A stretch of DNA of 64,000 nt from Gerris lacustris (lineage: Eukaryota; Arthropoda; Insecta; Hemiptera; Gerridae): the NCBI GenBank assembly GCA_951217055.1, contig OX578280.1, forward strand, positions 46,379,882 to 46,443,881, written 5' to 3'. The notes beneath the pieces are model-generated. The model was not told the origin of the DNA and searched no databases. It saw nothing but the letters and a program-made list of their open reading frames with translations. Both the position numbers and the translations under genes were made by a program. Positions within the stretch are counted from its first letter, which is position 1. Each line of letters begins with the position of its first letter. Shown here in pieces: positions 33,402-44,674 of this stretch.

Positions 33402-33639
33402 TTTATCTACGATTGTTATAGATTTAAATAATAAATACAGAGATGACATTAATTCTTGAGTTGTATTTTTTGCCGAATTAATTATTCCTGGAGGAGTATT
33501 TTATTCTCTACATTTTCGTCAAAGTCACTTGATTCACTCATTGTTTTTCACTAAAAACTCGATATAAACCGTTACTTTAATAAAAGAACAGCAAATTAGT
33601 TTTGTTAAAAGTAAACAAACTCGCTAATCGTGCGTAAAG

Positions 33640-33695
33640 CTGAAGAATTCCTCTTCTTTACCACCCTAGGGTGATAAAGAAGAGGAATTCTTCAG
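33640..33695. repeat. 56-bp near-perfect palindrome
   Basis: CTGAAGAATTCCTCTTCTTT and AAAGAAGAGGAATTCTTCAG are exact inverted repeats. The centre ACCACCCTAGGGTGAT is itself palindromic apart from one mismatch. It has almost no loop, so as duplex it is a strong cruciform candidate. Confidence 0.85.
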
Positions 33696-33799
33696 AACTA
33701 TGAGACGCGTATGCGCAATGAATACAAGTAGGTAAAGAATCACTTTCTACGCATCTAAACAGAGATACAATTTTTATATTTCGTATCAATCGTAGATAA

Positions 33800-33855
33800 A
33801 AATCTTTAAACAAAGGAATCAGTAGTTCGAAACCGGGTACCTGTATGTATTTATG
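33800..33855 (+). repeat. Second copy of the 33226 tRNA-like end
   Basis: CTTTAAACAAAGGAATCAGT followed by AGTTCGAAACCGGG repeats the 3' half of the SINE fragment at 33184-33281. Just upstream, CAATCGTAGATAAA (33788) is the inverse of TTATCTACGATTG (33404), so the intervening 0.4 kb is bounded by a short inverted repeat. Confidence 0.5.
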
Positions 33856-34265
33856 TAATTATTTTTTTATTTATAATAACATTAATTAAAATTTAATTTA
33901 ATAAATTGAATTTAAACTTTGTTAATATAAAGATAGCATTACACTTTGTGTACATTTCAAAATCTCTTATCTCCAGTTATTCTTAAAATCTAAAGTCAAT
34001 GAGATATTGTTGAATGAATGTTGCTTATAATTCAGATCTATTCAAGAGATCGATCTTTGTTTAGAATAAAGATTAAGGATAATAATTTTAAAAAGATGTT
34101 TTTGTGATCTAGAGTACAGGGTTGTAGAGACAACCATGCCTCCTTGACTGCAAACTGCTAAAGCAAGCACTTTTCTAAAGCAAATCCTTTTCTTAAAAAA
34201 AAAATTATCCAATAGCTCTTTAGTGTTTTTGTTAATAAACTAAAAACCTAAAAGAAAAGAATAAG

Positions 34266-34269
<4 letters not shown>

Positions 34270-34303
<34 letters not shown>
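34270..34303 (+). repeat. 34-bp poly(A) tract
   Basis: Uninterrupted A run, possibly the tail of a decayed retroelement. No element body was recognised upstream. Confidence 0.85.
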
Positions 34304-34304
<1 letters not shown>

Positions 34305-34939
34305 ACTTAAAACAATAGTTTGAACAGAAAAATCGATTTATAAAAAAAACTACAACTTGACAATCTTAATAATGATTTTTTAGTGTGACGCCATCTGCGT
34401 CATTTCAACAAAACTAAAAAACAAAATAGAAAAAAGAGCCAAAGGAAATCAACAAATAAAACAAAAAGAGAGTAATAAAGGAGAGAGAAATCAATATTTC
34501 TGAGCTTTTGTTTATAATTTCTATCCCCTATATACTAAAATGGGGTGGGTATTAAACCTCAGCGTTCCTTTTGTCACCTGATTGTTTCACCCTCTCCACC
34601 GAACTTCTTCTTTGTTTTCATGCCATCGCTCTGTTCCGATGTATTCCATCAATCTTTTTCTCCAATTTCTGTTTTATCTTCAGATCTTCTTTTACGCGAC
34701 AGAAAGAATAGAAAAGAGAGCTTTTCTTTGAAAAATTACGAAAAAGAATGATAAATGATTTATGCAATATAACCACCTTTTTTGGTTAGTCGTAAATTCT
34801 TCCTGATTAAATTAATCTTTGTTGAAAACAAAAAGATAATACTTCGTAACGATTGTATACTTTAATTAAGAAAATTAATAACATTTGTGATTTTTAATTA
34901 ATTAAATAATTATGTAGTAGCTATTTAGAGCCGATTGAA
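34304..34939. other. No gene recognised
   Basis: A 68-codon frame (34545-34751) begins in a locally pyrimidine-rich stretch without motif. Confidence 0.4.
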
Positions 34940-35158
34940 AAGGTAAACGAAAGCATTTTGATTCATTCTGAAGAACGATTTTTTTGTCCCCGAATTCAAA
35001 TATTCCTGGATAGAACTCAGTTTCAGAACATTTTGGTCTCGCGTCTATCTGTCGTTCAGTAATTCAACACTTTTGTGAGCCACTATATCATAAAAACTAC
35101 TAATACAATTTTTATCACAATATTAGGACACGAGGAAGCTGCGAGCCACACAAACCTA
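34940..35158 (-). repeat. Rep-A copy, minus strand, internally deleted
   Basis: AGGTAAACGAAAGC, CATTCTGAAGAACGAT, GAACTCAGTTTCAGAACATT, TTGGTCTCGCGTCTATCTGT and TTTTGTGAGCCACTATATC, then a jump to the 5' landmark GGACACGAGGAAGCTGCGAG, CCACACAAACCT. The middle third is missing, so the 3' and 5' ends are joined. Confidence 0.7.
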
Positions 35159-35419
35159 CTATTTTTTTTTTTTTTATTTATTTATTTATTTTTTTTTTTT
35201 TATTGAAAGTAAAAATAATCCTTTTAAATAATAATTGCTCATTTTATTCTCTTTTTTCTTTTATGTCTATATTAATTTAATAACTGCACTATCAGTAATT
35301 GCTAATTTATTTCAGTCTGCTTACTTAATAATATTAAAGCAAGTTGTGTATTATTCTGTTTTAGAAAGTTAATTTGTTGCCTTAAGATTGGAATTATTAT
35401 TAAAAAAGTAGAGAAAAAT

Positions 35420-35515
35420 CTATAAATATCAGAACAACCGGCGTGAATCGAACCCCAGATCTCTAAGTTTACACAGCAATAATTTAACCATTAAGCTACT
35501 AGTAAGAGAATGAAA
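35420..35515 (-). repeat. tRNA-like SINE fragment, minus strand
   Basis: On the minus strand TAGCTTAATGGTTAAATT (box A) and GGGGTTCGATTCACGCC (box B) are about 45 bp apart, right for a pol III promoter. The anticodon arm does not close properly, so I prefer a SINE or tRNA pseudogene over a functional tRNA. Confidence 0.55.
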
Positions 35516-37212
35516 ATCCAATGTGGCGCAAGACACGTATTTTCATATACGACAGCATTTATAGCTGTATTCCTCTCCTTCTCCTTTCCAATTTTCAGTA
35601 CAAGAAGGTGGGCTACCATGGTTACTGAAACTATTTGTGTTTATTTTTTTGAGATTAATCTTGACTCAGTTGTGTTTTGATATCGTATTAAAATATATAT
35701 TTAATTGTGGTCATGTAAAAGTTTGCCTCATTTATCATTTATTATATTAGAATTAAATTGCTATGCGGTACTCGCCCACAAAGGTATTGTGAAGGCGTAC
35801 ATTTTTTTTTTTAGATATTTATTTATTTTTATGTTTCCCCTGACTCCAAAATAAAATGCATTTAAAAATACTAAACCTAAACTACTAGACCTTTTCTCTA
35901 TAGGTAATTATTATAAGCTTGGCTAGTTACTTAAGTTTTTAGACAGCTCGTTGGGAGTAAAACAATTTTGATGGGGAGCATATGTCACAAGGTAAGGATA
36001 TTGCAGAAAGGGGGAAACTACAATAAAATATGACCATGTATGAGAAAGTTTTTCCGAACTGTCTTTTAGACCGACTGATTTTTTAGGCTATTATTCGTGT
36101 TCCATTCTATTTTTTTGACAATATTTTATATTCTGGAAGCCCTTGTACATATTTTTAACATGGTCTTTCCCACATTCAAGCCTAATGGCGCAATTTCTTA
36201 AAAGACACCCTTTGAAAACTTTTGTTTTCCAGACACTACGCCGGAAAATAACATTTCAGGCACATGAAAGATGAGAATACTTTGTGACTCTATGAATTCA
36301 CACATTAAGTTCGCAACTTTATATCTTGAGTGACAGATGGCTCTGCTGAAGCCCTTTAAACGATGGTACTTTGGTAAGTACGGTGTTTGTGAAGGGAACT
36401 TTAATTCCCAAGTTATTGGCTAACTTTATCCCCCTTCTTATTTCCTTCTCTCTGCCAAGGTTTTTGTGTACGTTATGTTACGTTATATCATCTCATAAAT
36501 ACTACTACATTGCAAACATAAGTCCTTTTCACTAGCATGTGTACTCAGGTTACGTTCCGGTTACCCTATATCTATAAAGTTATATATATGTACAAACATA
36601 TATATATACACCCTTTCTTCCTTCAAGAAACAGAGATAAGAAGGGGGAGCAAGTCTTTGTGCTTGGGCTTGGACTTAGCGAAAGATTGCCTTTCAACACA
36701 ATGGTTTTTATGTCAGATCCAAAGCCCTGTAATGCCCTTTGCTTTTAGTTGCAAGTCCTTGGGTTTTACTAAGTCTTTCTATTTCATAGGTTTACGATGT
36801 CTATCATGTCGTATTATGCCCCTTATTTCATGCTGATGATTTTGTCATGTAGGTGTATCTAGTTTTTCAAAATGAATACAAATATTTCATCGAACTCGTG
36901 TATAATCTTAAGTCTATAATCGTCTTAATCGTAAGTCTATAATCTTCGGGAGGAGACAATGACAAAGATTTTGTCAATACTTTGTTTCGAACCAATGGCA
37001 GGGATTTCAGTTGTCACATAATCAAACTCTCAGAATAGAATAAATTAAACAAAGGTTTAGTCCAGTTAATGAATTTATTAAGCAAAGTAAATCTTTTCTA
37101 GCGTTTATCTTAGGGTTTCTGTTTTTTAATGTTTCCCAAAATTAAATCATTCGATCAGTTAACAAATTTAACGTTTAATCAGTAACTTATTAAAGAATAC
37201 TTTCTTTAATAA
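35516..37212. other. No gene recognised; small palindromic (TA) tract
   Basis: TATATATATGTACAAACATATATATATA is split around GTACAAAC at 36582-36612. A 99-codon frame (36537-36836) starts next to it and carries a Cys-rich end but no recognised domain. Not called. Confidence 0.35.
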
Positions 37213-37432
37213 CTTTTAGATCGTTCTGAAGAACGAACATTTTTTTATGTCTCCGATTTAAAAAAAATCTAAGACAGAAATCCGTTTAAGACATCGGGGA
37301 ATATTTTTCTTCCCGTGTCTGTCTGTCAATTTTTGCGTACCAAAATATCCAATTTTAATGAAATTTAAATTGTAGGTCATAATTAGCCCATTGTTGGTCC
37401 CATATAAGTTTGAATCTTCTGCACCCATTTTA
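37213..37432 (-). repeat. Rep-A copy, minus strand
   Basis: AGATCGTTCTGAAGAACGAA, TGTCTCCGATTTAAAAAAAA, AGACAGAAATCCGTTTAAGA, TCCCGTGTCTGTCTGTCAAT, TTTTGCGTACCAAAATATCC, GTAGGTCATAATTAGCCCAT and GTTGGTCCCATATAAGTTTG are the family landmarks in reverse. The 5' half and the stem-loop are absent. Confidence 0.75.
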
Positions 37433-37682
37433 ATTATACTGGATACGACTTAACATTAAGTTAATTTAGTCGATACAGTTGGTCATCGTTATTCTCGTAT
37501 CTGATTCACGCTTATCTCGAGAACAGAATTTCCGTGATAACTCTCAAAAAGGAACAGGGACGATTAGCCGGGGGATTAGCCGATTATAAAGATTCACTGG
37601 CCTTAGCAAGAAAAGGCTCAGAAATAGAAACGTGGTGTGTTTTTTTGTTGGATTTGAAAAAATGTCAGCAATATATTAGTAT

Positions 37683-38011
37683 ACACAACTAGTGCCAGCG
37701 AGAGACACCAAGGGATGCGCCACTCAAGCGCGGACACAGGAACCGTTCCAACATCAGACATTACGTCAAAAAGATGATGGCTCGGCATCACGCCATGTCC
37801 TGCATCGTTTCGTCGCCTCCGACTTATCAGGGGCCCGACGATGCCCACCCAACTCTGGACCTATACCAGAGGATCAGATATAGGGCTTATCAGAGACGAG
37901 CGTGCTCTCATACTTGCTTGGCTGGCAAAACACATCTGATGTTGGAAAGGTTCCTGTATGTCGCGCTTGCGTGGCGCATCTCTTGGTGTCTCTCACTGGC
38001 ACAAGTTGTGT
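37683..38011. mobile_element. 329-bp element with about 75-bp terminal inverted repeats
   Basis: The left arm ACACAACTAGTGCCAGCGAG, AGACACCAAGGGATGCGCCA, CTCAAGCGCG, ACACAGGAACCGTTCCAACATCAGA pairs with the right arm, whose minus strand reads ACACAACTTGTGCCAGTGAG, AGACACCAAGAGATGCGCCA, CGCAAGCGCG, ATACAGGAACCTTTCC. It is GC-rich relative to its flanks. The interior (37760-37935) is not repeated. Several overlapping frames of 60-92 codons cross it on both strands. These are products of the palindrome and the GC content. Confidence 0.85.
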
Positions 38012-38099
38012 GCCTTGTTGCGGTGTGCAGGGTCACGGTATCACATTGCTGATAAATATATAAGTAATACAGTCGACACCAGAATAATGTACGGAGTCA

Positions 38100-38245
38100 C
38101 CTTTAGTGAACGACCCTGTCACCTGCGTTGCAGCCTTCAGACAGCTGTATTAGTCGCTTGAACTGTTAGTCGTCCGTAGGCACTTCAGTAGATGATTAGC
38201 CTAATAATAGATTTCGTCATAATGTAATTAACCGACACTGTTTTT
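38100..38245 (-). repeat. Dispersed repeat shared with 32195-32306
   Basis: On the minus strand it reads GTGTCGGTTAATTACATTAT, GACGAAATCTATTATTAGGC, TAATCATCTACTGAA, GGACGACTAACAGT, CGACTAATACAG, CTGAAGG, each with a counterpart in the same order at 32195-32306. Unknown family. It abuts the foldback at 37683-38011, perhaps as its flank. Confidence 0.7.
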
Positions 38246-39965
38246 TAGACTCACGCCCCACTTTTAGAAAGGGGGGTCCGGGGACATTTTTTAAAAATAA
38301 ACGTTCAAAAACAGCATTTTCAGCAGTTTTAGACTTATACCCCCACTCGACGAAAACCCCCACTGCAATGTGGTGGGTTTCGTGTGTAAACTTATATCAT
38401 TTTAAGAAGTATTTTTTATAAACAATTTCTTGATTAGCATGTCACGTGTTGTTATGATACTCTCAATAATAAATAGATACTTAGGTTTATACGAATAATT
38501 TAATCAACAAAACATTCCCTGTCTCACTCGCCCCGGGAGAGTTTTAGCACAGCGTCTCTGCAAAGTACTCATTTAATACGATCCCTGCCATTAAAAAAAC
38601 CTTTGTTGTTTCAGGTTATCATTATTTAGTAGTATAATCTCAACAAAAGAGATTTTTTCTATTCGGAAAAAAAAAATATTTGCCTTAAAAAAATACAATG
38701 GTGTCAGTTTAATACATGATGTCCTTAATCAAATTTGTAGTCACTCACTGAAAAACAAAATTTTAACTAAGGATTTAAAAAAAATCTTAGTGCCGATAAT
38801 TTTATTTTTTATTTATCAAAGAGAGAGGTCCCGGAACGCCGTTCCGCCGCGTTTCGCCTGAAATCGAGCCCTGCATACTTGTAAAACAGCTTTCAAGTTA
38901 CTGTTATAAATTAAATGTAGGTACACGTTAAGTTACAGAACAAAGTTAAAATTATTTTAAAGGATTATCAAATAACCGAGGAAGATATATCCCTAGAAAA
39001 GTTTTTAGTTCACACATGATGATGTTCTACGGAATTCTATGAAGCTGGACACTACAATCTTTCATTTTTGTTCACTGGGTCTCAGAAATAAGTAGTTTTA
39101 TCCGATTAGTCATTATAGCCGTTTTATCTTACAATTTTATCTTAAAAGGCTTTACAGTCGATGGGGCCGGACATTTTCGACGCTAAAACTTGATGCAAAG
39201 GTATAAACGATAAGTATAATATAACATATTTAATCTTAAATATTGATGATCTTAATAATAATTTATAATAGCAATTTTCGGAGTTATAAATTACAAAAAG
39301 AATTTGTTTTTTAAAAAAGCAATGAAGCAGAGTTGTTATTTTTATGTTGGCAGTCTTACAGCGTGGCCATATGTTAAATTTCCCTAAAGGTTCCCTGAAA
39401 CCTTCAGCCTTGGCAGACCATGGAGTTGGAAGTGCAAAGCTCTTTACTCTCCGGTGTGAATAAATAATGTTAACGACTCTTTTCTCTTACATGGGTTGGC
39501 AATACTGTAGGGAGTCAAGCAGGGTAACTCACTTCTCCTCGTACTCTTCATGTTTTACCCAAACTACAGACAAGCGTTTTATAACCAAACCCCCAACTCT
39601 TTACAGAGTGTTTACTGCACGAGAAAATAGGGGTCTTTGTTTATCGTAGATGGTTTATTACATATTAGAACGGATACAGCAACACGATGTGATAAGAGAA
39701 AATGATAATTAAAAAAAAAAAAAAATCTATCCAACATACAACTCATACTTAACTTTTTAATACAGATTGGCTTTTATAAAGCCACAATCAGTGCCTATGA
39801 ACTAACTCTAAGCGTTAAAACTTACTAACATATCAATAAAACGTTTTATTGCGGTTTATTTGTATTTATTAAGATTATTTATAGAGACAATTTCTTTGTA
39901 TTAATTAAGATAACCTTCATCAACACTCTTATTTCTCAAGTATAAAATAAAGTAATTTTTTCCCC
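38246..39965. other. No gene recognised; possible single hAT-like end
   Basis: At 38820-38875 a GC-rich phrase reads, on the minus strand, CAGGGCTCGATTTCAGGCGA, then AACGCGGCGGAACGGCG. CAGGGCTCGA resembles hAT terminal repeats, but no matching opposite end was found. Elsewhere the interval is AT-rich with no gene-like frame. Confidence 0.4.
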
Positions 39966-41097
39966 CATATGTGTGGCACATTACTTCATGGGTTATAAAA
40001 AAAAAACTTAGGTTGCATATATTTAAAAGAATCCATAAAATTAATACTGGACCATGTGAGGACTAACTTGAACACACTCGTACTATCTAAATTTCATCAA
40101 AATCAGACTCGTAGTCTTAAAAAAATTGACCTTACTAAAACGAATGACGGATATAAAGACTGAAAATCAGACTTAAAACCAAAAATTGAAATGCGTGTGG
40201 CAATAATATATGCAGAAAAAAATGAAATGAACAAGAGACAAACTGTAGGCTAACTTGACGGACTCTGTACCAAAATTGTTACACAATGAAACCCATTTCT
40301 GATGGGGATATTTTAAAGACAAAACAGATTTAAAGTAATGAGGGCTTCGTTTAAAGATAAAATGTGTTCATAAAAAAAGTTAATGTGCAAGTAGAAGAGA
40401 GAAAGCAGTATTTATAAAAGGTTGAAATTTAGACTGAACTACAGTGTACGCCGGTGTACGGGTACGGTGCCCCTTCTGATAACACATTATCTCACGTCGA
40501 CCTTTTTCGAGACTTTATATATCGATATATCTTGTCCGTTAAACTCTTTTGTACTTCGATTTGGACCTCTACTTGGTCTATATGCAAGAGGGTTGTTTTT
40601 CTTCAGAAAATGAGCGGCCATTGAAAATTCTAGGTCAAATAAAATTAAGGTTAACAAATTTAATTTTAACACAAAACAAACACATATTTTTTAAAACGTG
40701 TTAAATTTCGCAAATCATACATTGTTATGATATATCGATGTTTGACGTCATTATAAAAAATCGATAGTACCAACTTGCGATATCTAGTAGGGGCACCGTA
40801 CTCTGTACACTGTAGTTCTGCCGAAATGTATATGGGATGGGGTCATCAGTGAGCTAGTTTTGACCAACTAATCTTGTATTATGGAGGAGTAGTTTTTAAG
40901 ATATTATGTTGGTTCGAAACATTGTTGACGGGCACACCGACAAACTGACACAAGACCAAATATGTTTCCAGGTGTTTAAAATGGATTCCTGACAAGGAGT
41001 TTTTTAAGACAAATTAAATTAAAAACAAAAAAGAATTAAAAAATTTCGTTCTTTAGAACACTCAAAATCCTTCTGTGAACTCAGAAGCATAAATATC
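39966..41097 (+). repeat. Rep-A copy split by a 383-bp element
   Basis: The left part (39966-40430) carries TGTGTGGCACATTACTTCAT, AATTTCATCAAAATCAGACT and AGAGAGAAAGCAGT...GGTTGAAATTTA. The right part (40825-41097) resumes with TATATGGGATGGGGTCATCA, AGTAGTTTTTAAGATATTAT, GTTGGTTCGAAACATTGTTG, GACACAAGACCAAATATG, AAAATTTCGTTCTTTAGAAC and a decayed stem-loop end. The split falls between GGTTGAAA and TATATG, adjacent in unbroken copies. Confidence 0.65.
40436..40818. mobile_element. 383-bp inverted-repeat element inside Rep-A
   Basis: The ends are GAACTACAGTGTAC (left) and its exact inverse GTACACTGTAGTTC (right). Just inside, GGTACGGTGCCCCTTCTGAT pairs with the minus-strand AGTACGGTGCCCCTACTAGA. 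The interior is AT-rich with no transposase. It splits the Rep-A copy at 39966-41097. No exact target duplication is visible, though GAAAT lies near both edges. Confidence 0.75.
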
Positions 41098-41805
41098 TTT
41101 TAAAAAAAAAAAAAAAAAGAAGATAATTTATAAACGAAATTAATTAAAGCATGTGTTTCAAAAGTGACATTCATTTTCCAATCCTTATTCAGTCCTAAAG
41201 AGAATCTTCTAAAATGTAATTAATACTAAACTAACAATATAATAATTAAAATTAATAGATAAAAGTATACATCTTATGGTTTTACCGCACATTCTTTTAA
41301 GCTTGTAATTATTTTTCATACGAGGGGAACGAAATATGTGATGAATTTTATGAAGATAAAAACTAAAACGAAATATAAAAACAAACTAAAAATATTATTA
41401 TTAAGACATTTCTTATTTTTACTACGATGTCGGTAACCTTCGACGAATAATAAAAATATGTTAAACTTTATTTAAATATATTTATACCATTTTATTATAA
41501 ATAATTTACTCATCTTGATAACTTCTTTTATTAAGTTAAAACCTCAGATATGGTATTAAAATTACTTATAATAATAAAATGTATCATGTTATCTTAATAG
41601 TAATAAAAGTATTCTTATTAGTATTTTTCTGAATACAAAAATACTAAAATGTTTATTCAAATTCTTTTATAATTATTTTGTAAAATAAACGCAGTAGTTT
41701 GATGAAGTAAAAATATAAAGATAATTTTTTATCATATATAAATAATGATTTAATCAATTGCCGACAAATCGAAGAAAATTGTTTTATACATATTTATGCA
41801 TATTA
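41098..41805. other. Very AT-rich, nothing recognised
   Basis: An A run of about 17 lies near 41103. No frame of note and no element ends seen. Confidence 0.4.
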
Positions 41806-41975
41806 GCCAATTAGTGTGGCACGTAGCTTCTTCTCTGGAGAGTGCTGTACCCTAAGTATAAAGAAAAAAATTTAAAAATGATCATGCGAGATAAACCAAT
41901 GCGCGTATAAGGTTGAAATTAACATGAACTTATATATGGGCTAACCTTTATCTACATTTAATTTAAATCCAGACC
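41806..41975 (+). repeat. Rep-A 5' fragment
   Basis: GCCAATTAGTGTGGCACGTA, GCTTCTTCTC, then a jump to ATGCGCGTATAAGGTTGAAA and TGGGCTAACCTTTATCTAC. The 5' end is well preserved, useful for defining the family start. Confidence 0.65.
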
Positions 41976-42002
41976 TACCATAATTGTGGTCTGTTTCTTT
42001 AC

Positions 42003-42425
42003 GTTTAGTGTTCAGAAGGTAAAAAAGAATCATGACACTGAATAATTAATTTTTAAGATAATTTGGACCTTAATTTTTTATTACCAGATTTGTGTTTTTG
42101 ACTGTGATTGTTAATTTTATTTTAGTTTTAAGTTTTAAATTAAATGTTTGTGATGTTCGATGAAATCTATCTTTTAAACTCTATTTATATATAATTTTTA
42201 AGAATTCCGACAAAACCAACCCAGGTGAATATATAATATAATGTGAACCTAATCGATTATGATTATGGCCCGGAGGGGGGCGAAATATAGCCTTCATGCA
42301 GTGATCTTCGTATTTTAATACACCCTAATTGACCAACATATTAGTATTTATGTTTAGTGTTCAGAAGGTAAAAAAGATTCATGACACTGAATAATTTATT
42401 TTAAGATAATTTGGACCTTAATGGA
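42003..42425 (+). repeat. Two 75-bp direct repeats, 349 bp apart
   Basis: GTTTAGTGTTCAGAAGGTAA, AAAAGAATCATGACACTGAA and AAGATAATTTGGACCTTAAT occur at 42003 and again at 42352 with few differences. The interval carries GGCCCGGAGGGGGGCGAAAT, a stem-loop motif seen also at 47060 and 47235. Direct repeats flanking such a motif could be a tandem retroelement end (Penelope-type elements form such arrays) or a simple segmental duplication. Confidence 0.65.
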
Positions 42426-42447
42426 AATATATATTTTTTTTTAATTT

Positions 42448-42733
42448 CGTAGGAGGGCTAAATAATGGTGGACCATGCGGAGCTCAAATATCTTAAAACG
42501 ACCCAGTTAAATCAGACGAGCACTAAAACATTAAGTTGTTGAAATTAATATTCAATCAAAAACTAGTATGTAGTTTCAAAATAAGGGTTATCAAACAGAT
42601 TTTGATAGGCAAACACGAGACCACATTTCAGAAACCCTAGAGTCTGAAAAGCATTTCTATTGAATTTGGAAAATAATCGTTTTATGGATGAAGAACAATG
42701 ATTCCGTTACCTTCGGTAAGCTCGGAAGCAAAA
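42448..42733 (+). repeat. Rep-A copy with intact terminal stem-loop
   Basis: AATCAGACGAGCACT, AACACGAGACCACATTTCAG, GAAGAACAATGATTCCGTTA and CCTTCGGTAAGCTCGGAAGC followed by AAAA. The middle is diverged but the 3' end is canonical. Confidence 0.65.
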
Positions 42734-42799
42734 TATCTCTTGTACTTGAATAGTTCCTAAAAATTAAGGAAAAGTGATGGTAATTTAATAATTATAAAC

Positions 42800-42821
42800 T
42801 AGGGGGCTCTGCCCCCTACTC
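42800..42821. repeat. GC hairpin next to CTCGCTTCGCTC
   Basis: TAGGGGGCTCTGCCCCCTA forms an 8-bp stem and is followed by CTCGCTTCGCTC. This pairing of phrases is common at ends of small repeats in animal genomes. No partner end was identified. Confidence 0.5.
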
Positions 42822-43059
42822 GCTTCGCTCCTCGTCAAAAAGCGGCCGCTGCCTTGAAACATTCGCACAATTTGACAACATGACATTTTACAATTTGACA
42901 AATTTGTTTGTTTACAAAACTTTTTTAATAATAGATATAGTGATTATTTTAGCATAATAACTCTATTCTTTCTATATTTGGCACTGATGATGGCTATATA
43001 AAGGGTGAAAGCTATACTTTGATAAATAAACAAATATTATTTTTTAGGTAAATTCGGGT

Positions 43060-43081
43060 TCTACGTGCCAGCACGTAGAAG
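43060..43081. repeat. Perfect hairpin TTCTACGTG/CACGTAGAA
   Basis: A 9-bp stem with the 4-base loop CCAG. Just upstream (42984-43011) lies CTGATGATGGCTATATAAAG followed by GGTGAAAGC, one of the CTGATGATG-GAAA motifs found elsewhere in the window. Confidence 0.6.
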
Positions 43082-43491
43082 CTCCTGTTTATAAACCAGG
43101 TAGAGGTCCAACTCGAAGAAATTTCGATAGCACGTACAATCCAAATTAGCCTTATTTTTACGAGGAGAGACAGTGTTAAGTGAATCCATTAATAACAACA
43201 GTAAAGTAAGTACAGTTTAAAGTAAAAACAGTAATTATTGATCCCAAGTGAGTAATGTGTTGAATTTAAATCATTATTCCATCAAATAATATTGTTAAAA
43301 TCAATGAATAAAGGTAAAGCTATACCCTATAACTTGTTATTCCTTTGTTTAGTGTCTCGTTTTTGAAGGGTTTGTTGTGTATTTTCTGTTAAGATTTAAG
43401 AGTAATTATAGAAGGAAATGGTGAGGAATGAACTTAGTTAAAGACAAAATGGATTTAAGTCTAATAAAGTGACACACTACGTCAATTTCTC

Positions 43492-43980
43492 TTGAAAGGT
43501 GTTCAATTAATTAGTCTAAGTAGAGAGCAGAGTGTGCTTGTATTAGACCACGTGCGCATGATTAGTGCCTTAAAGACAATGAAGGAGGGATGGGCTCAGA
43601 GGATTATCATGATTGCACTCGAAAAATCCCTTGATATATCAGGCACTCTAAAATACCGTGACGTGAGTTTCCATCAAGACAAAAGCAGAGGCACTCAGGA
43701 CCTATAAGGAATCCTAAGTAGTACTCTTCCCCTTGCTACGCACTATACTGAGGCGAATCTAATCTGATTTTTTATTCAAGTCTTGGATGTGTCCTTAGAG
43801 GACGCATCCAGGCTGTTCCTGGAGTTGCAAGGGACGTCCCTAATTCCCCCTAAGGTCTTTCTCTCCCTCACCCTTATTTGGTCTGTCCCTTGCCTGATTG
43901 CAGATAACCTCCTTTTGTTCTCCCCACCTTCCTATTTGTCTCCCTTCTCATTGTCACTTGCCTTCAGCTCTTAGTGTAAT
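43492..43980 (+). other. Locally GC-richer region, function unknown
   Basis: Two frames, 43492-43707 (71 codons) and 43783-43974 (63 codons), are separated by stops. Neither has a domain I recognise. The 3' part is pyrimidine-rich and ends with AATAAAAC at 43979, a possible poly(A) signal. A hairpin, TGGATGTGTCC/GGACGCATCCA, lies at 43785-43811. It could be the 3' end of an unrecognised transcript or unique spacer. Not called as a gene. Confidence 0.3.
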
Positions 43981-44674
43981 AAAACATTTTATATATTAAT
44001 ATTAAAAAAAAAATCTTAAAATATGATAACTTTAAAGTTTAGAATTTTAAAGATATTTTGCTCGTTTAGTTCTAAAAAAAAAAAAAAAAAAATGTGTCGT
44101 TATGTCTTATCCTTAATAAAAAGTTTATTATATATCTGCAGCAAATTGATCAATCTTTTAATTTCGAATATAAAAAGCTTTAAATAAATGGCATTACAAG
44201 TAAAATAATTAATAAAATAATAAATTTTTATTAATATAAAAAGAGTTGGGATGAAGGTTCGATGTAATCGATTGTTGGTTACAAGGCACATTAGTGTCGA
44301 TGTAGTGTTGAGTTGGTATATATCGATTACTTTGTACGTCAAACAACATACAATGGGAGGTATCGATTACATCTAAACATAAGTTATTCAGCTTTTAGGT
44401 GAATAATTCATCACTGTACTAAGTCTACTGTATAAATTACATCCCGTCACACTCACACAGTTTTCAGCCAAACATGCAAAATTCACCACTTCAGCCGCCC
44501 TACAATGTACTCGCCCTTATAAGTGCACCCACTTCATTCAAAATAACATAAATGTCAATTTTATGCATTAACCATTGATTTTTTTTACTATACACCTGAC
44601 AACACAATTTATAATATCTATCTGTAATATAAAATTGAAATACTGACTGAGTCATAATGATATCTAAAAAAGCT

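Noticed and set aside
35420..35515. Possible tRNA gene on the minus strand
   Set aside because: Boxes A and B are present, but the anticodon and acceptor stems do not close. Several similar fragments exist, so a SINE is more likely.
36537..36836. 99-codon frame as a gene
   Set aside because: The start lies in TA-rich low-complexity DNA. No domain, splice pattern or signal peptide was recognised.
37618..38161. Cluster of overlapping frames of 60-92 codons on both strands
   Set aside because: They are produced by the GC-rich terminal inverted repeats of the 37683-38011 element. None shows a domain.
38820..38875. Complete hAT element from a CAGGGCTCGA end
   Set aside because: Only one end is visible. 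No partner terminus or 8-bp duplication was found.
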